Assembly: GCF_000346465.2 (NCBI RefSeq)
Contig: NC_034009.1
Coordinates: forward strand, 7,635,776 to 7,699,775
Source: Prunus persica
Lineage: Eukaryota > Streptophyta > Magnoliopsida > Rosales > Rosaceae
Length of the DNA stretch: 64,000 nt
Reading direction: 5' to 3'
Position numbers and translations under genes: made by a program. Positions 61,482 to 64,000 of this stretch are shown here, piece after piece. The notes beneath the pieces were generated by a model. That model worked only from the letters and a program-made list of their open reading frames with translations. It ran no database searches and was not told the DNA's origin. Numbering within the stretch: the first letter of the stretch is position 1; each line of letters starts with the position of its first letter.

Positions 61482-62038
61482 GTAAGTATACAAGTTTTTC
61501 TTGGTAGTTTTTGAAAGTCACAAGCTAAATTAGTTTCCAAAAGGAAAACTGGTGCTCATTAGCTTGTTTTGCCAGTGGCTTTACTTAGCAATATGCTCTC
61601 ACTCGACATTCCTTATATTAATTTCGGTTTTATGTATTTGCTTAAATTGATAATGTGTGCACGGATGTGTACTAGTTTTCTTTAGTTGATAAATTCCTCA
61701 AATATAACACGATTTTAGGGTGTGACGTGGGACTTACTCCGCATTAAAGTAAAGTTTGATGATCTATTTTTAAGTTTCCATGAAAAGATATATATCGTTC
61801 TTGAATAAATAAAGGGTTTTTAATTTAGCTGCAAGTATCACCATTTAATCAAAGCTTTTATATGATTTTCAATTTGGCTAATTCATTGTAAAGATGAATC
61901 TTTAGTGGAGAATTAATAAAATAAAGAGAAGTTTCTAATTCAAAATGAGATTTCTCCTATTTTCCTTGCTGGAAATTTGAGTGAAATTATGCAAAATTTA
62001 AGGAAAAAAATGGGTCGATGGAGGAACTATGACCTCTT

Positions 62039-62846
62039 TGGCCTTCATGGCTGCTATCTTTTCTTTAAGCTGATGTGCAAAGCTTCATTAATCTGAGTAT
62101 TACATTAATTTCTTAATTAGGTTTCAAAGAGTAGAGGAAATTTGTTTAATCGAGTGTCCTATATCTTTCGGAATGATTCAATTAGTGTGTTTATTCGAAA
62201 CAATTTCAACCTGTGTCAGTTTCATATGAATTTTATAATATAAATTGATGAGGGTTTTAGTAAAATGTTTAAAAGGCTTGAAATTTTACCATTTTACCCT
62301 CTTACATATAATGCGGGCTCCACTAACGCAACTGTATTTAGAGTACTTCCACTCATTGTGCCATGGCAAGGGGCAAACACTATTCACATGAATAGTGACT
62401 ACCCTACTCTGTTTTATTTTGCTTTTCCACCTATTGTCATGGCAAGTAAAGGCAAACATTATTCACATGAGATATGAGGAGAGAAATTTGTATGGAGTTT
62501 TAGTGTGAGAAGTGAAAAACATGGTTAGGTATTTATAGAAAAAAAAATTATGAATATTTTGGTATTTTTTTCCTTTTTACCTCAACATGAGATCAATCAA
62601 CCCGTAGCAGCTCAAACAATTCTTACCTTTAGGCTGGCTTGGGTAAATGGGGTCCATTTTTGCCCGGGTTGCCTTTCATTGATGGGGGGCTTGTTCCAAG
62701 TCTGGGCAACAATGTTTTGCTGAATAAGTCAAAATGTTGCATTATTAAAATGTTGACATGCACCTCACATTAGTAATTGTTAACAGGACTAGCTTAGTGG
62801 AAAAGGATTTTGACTTGCAGACTAAATGTCTCAGGTTCGAATCTGT

Positions 62847-62889
<43 letters not shown>

Positions 62890-64000
62890 CCTCCTCTCTC
62901 TTTAATTTAGACTATCACTTATAATAAAATAAATCAAATATAAAATATAAAAAATCGTATTAATAATCTACCAGTGTAGTTTGTCTAAAAATGGCTGGTA
63001 ACTAGAGAATGTCTATATGTGTCTATGTATCATATGTGAACATAGGAGAATTATGCAAAAATCCTTTTTTCAGTCTATTTTCAATGATATAGGTTATCTT
63101 CGCATGATCATCTTTGCAGAAAATTAACAAAATCAAAAGCTTTTTCGCCATTGAATACCATCAAAATCACTTCAGTTCTAACTGGCAGACTGTATGTGTT
63201 CCTAAGTTTAGATGGCCGAAAAAGTACATATTTGGATAATATTTGTATCAAGGATTAAGGAGCAAATTATATGTGTCAATTTTAATCATTGAATTGCATT
63301 ACAGGGTAGTCCCAAGACGATTCTTATTTTATTGAGCTCATTTTGTGGAGCTGCCCTTGTGTAAATGGCAAATCTGCACCCCTTGAGGTTTTTGGCTTTT
63401 TCACAAAACCCCATCAAGTTTACACTAATATTTCCCCATGTATTCGGCTCTTTTTGAGTTATTTACACTAACACTCTCTCGTGTTTTAGATTGTTTTCAC
63501 AAACCCCTTTTTTGTTAATATTGTTCGTCCAAAACTTGATGGTTTCATTTTTAAAAAAAATATGCAAATGATAAAATCAATCTCAATGAATATATGTGCA
63601 ATCTAATATGAAATCCTAACTTTGTCATTTGGAGAAATTTTTATATGAAATCGTTAATTTTTGGACAAAAAATCAACAAAAAAGGGTTTTGTGAAAACAA
63701 TTTAAAACCTCATAGAATGTTCATGTAATTTTTGAAACATCAAGGGGTTTTTTGAAAAAGCCGAAACTTGTAATGTTTCATCTTTAATGGAATTCTTTTA
63801 ATAAGTCAAATCTAAAATTTTAGCCATTTGATTACCATCTAATGATTTCACTATATTATTTGTTGGACTACGTTTTTTATACTGTTTAGATCACCAAATA
63901 GTTAACATTGGGCTAATTTTGTACTGAAACTATCCATAACTGGTGACCTAAGAATAAAACTGGTAATTAAGGTCATTGAGTTGCTAAGGGTGGCTCAAGA
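62039..64000 (+). repeat. Intron-1 block, second copy
   Basis: Collinear with 56607-58690 and continuing past the window end. Contains a SINE and a (TG)n tract expanded relative to the first copy. Confidence 0.85.
62780..62945 (+). mobile_element. tRNA-derived SINE copy in intron 1 of EG45-like gene 2
   Basis: A box TAGCTTAGTGG (62790-62800) and B box GGTTCGAATC (62834-62843) match Pol III consensus well. A (TG)n microsatellite (about 62844-62883) sits directly behind the B box, then tagactatcacttataataa and an A-rich end. Confidence 0.68.

Overview
The window looks like nuclear DNA of a rosaceous plant, most likely a Prunus species. The strongest reason is a tandem pair of four-exon genes for (R)-mandelonitrile lyase (hydroxynitrile lyase), the amygdalin/prunasin cyanogenesis enzyme. 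The AT-rich base composition, plant GT-AG introns and plant transposon families agree. Species cannot be fixed from the sequence alone.

Layout. 0-6 kb: two decayed minus-strand F-box/LRR/FBD copies separated by a deletion-derivative hAT transposon, then a minisatellite and a truncated receptor-kinase fragment. 6-13 kb: gene-poor, with a foldback element, a solo LTR and other repeats. About 13.4-21.4 kb and 31.3-40.1 kb: two copies of an 8-9 kb segmental duplication, each carrying one apparently intact mandelonitrile lyase gene behind a shared stretch of broken LTR sequence, including two LTRs in inverted orientation. Between the copies, at 23.5-30.3 kb, lies a full-length minus-strand Copia retrotransposon with 386-bp LTRs, a target duplication, an open pol frame and a gag frame broken by one stop. 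42.1-44.4 kb: a FANTASTIC FOUR (FAF)-domain gene split in its coding sequence by a 1.7-kb hAT element. 44.5-47.9 kb: two small hAT-like elements with 8-bp target duplications. 48.5-50.3 kb: an intact four-exon gene for ribosomal protein L30 (minus strand) whose first intron appears to be GC-AG. 52-53.7 kb: a SINE, and a DNA element carrying a solo LTR with 5S rRNA-like sequence (Cassandra type). 56.3-64 kb: two tandem EG45-like / plant natriuretic peptide genes. The first is complete (three exons); only exon 1 of the second lies inside the window.

Probably functional genes: two mandelonitrile lyases, RPL30 and the first EG45-like gene (the second is cut by the window edge). The rest is mostly mobile DNA and gene relics. 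Because the mandelonitrile lyase block is duplicated, several later insertions can be proven by comparing the filled site in one copy with the empty site in the other. I found no multi-gene system that looks undescribed. The most notable points are the FAF gene disruption, the excess of amino-acid-changing differences between the two lyase copies, an EG45 intron block that is more conserved than the exon beside it, and the GC-AG intron in RPL30. Identity and difference counts were made by eye.
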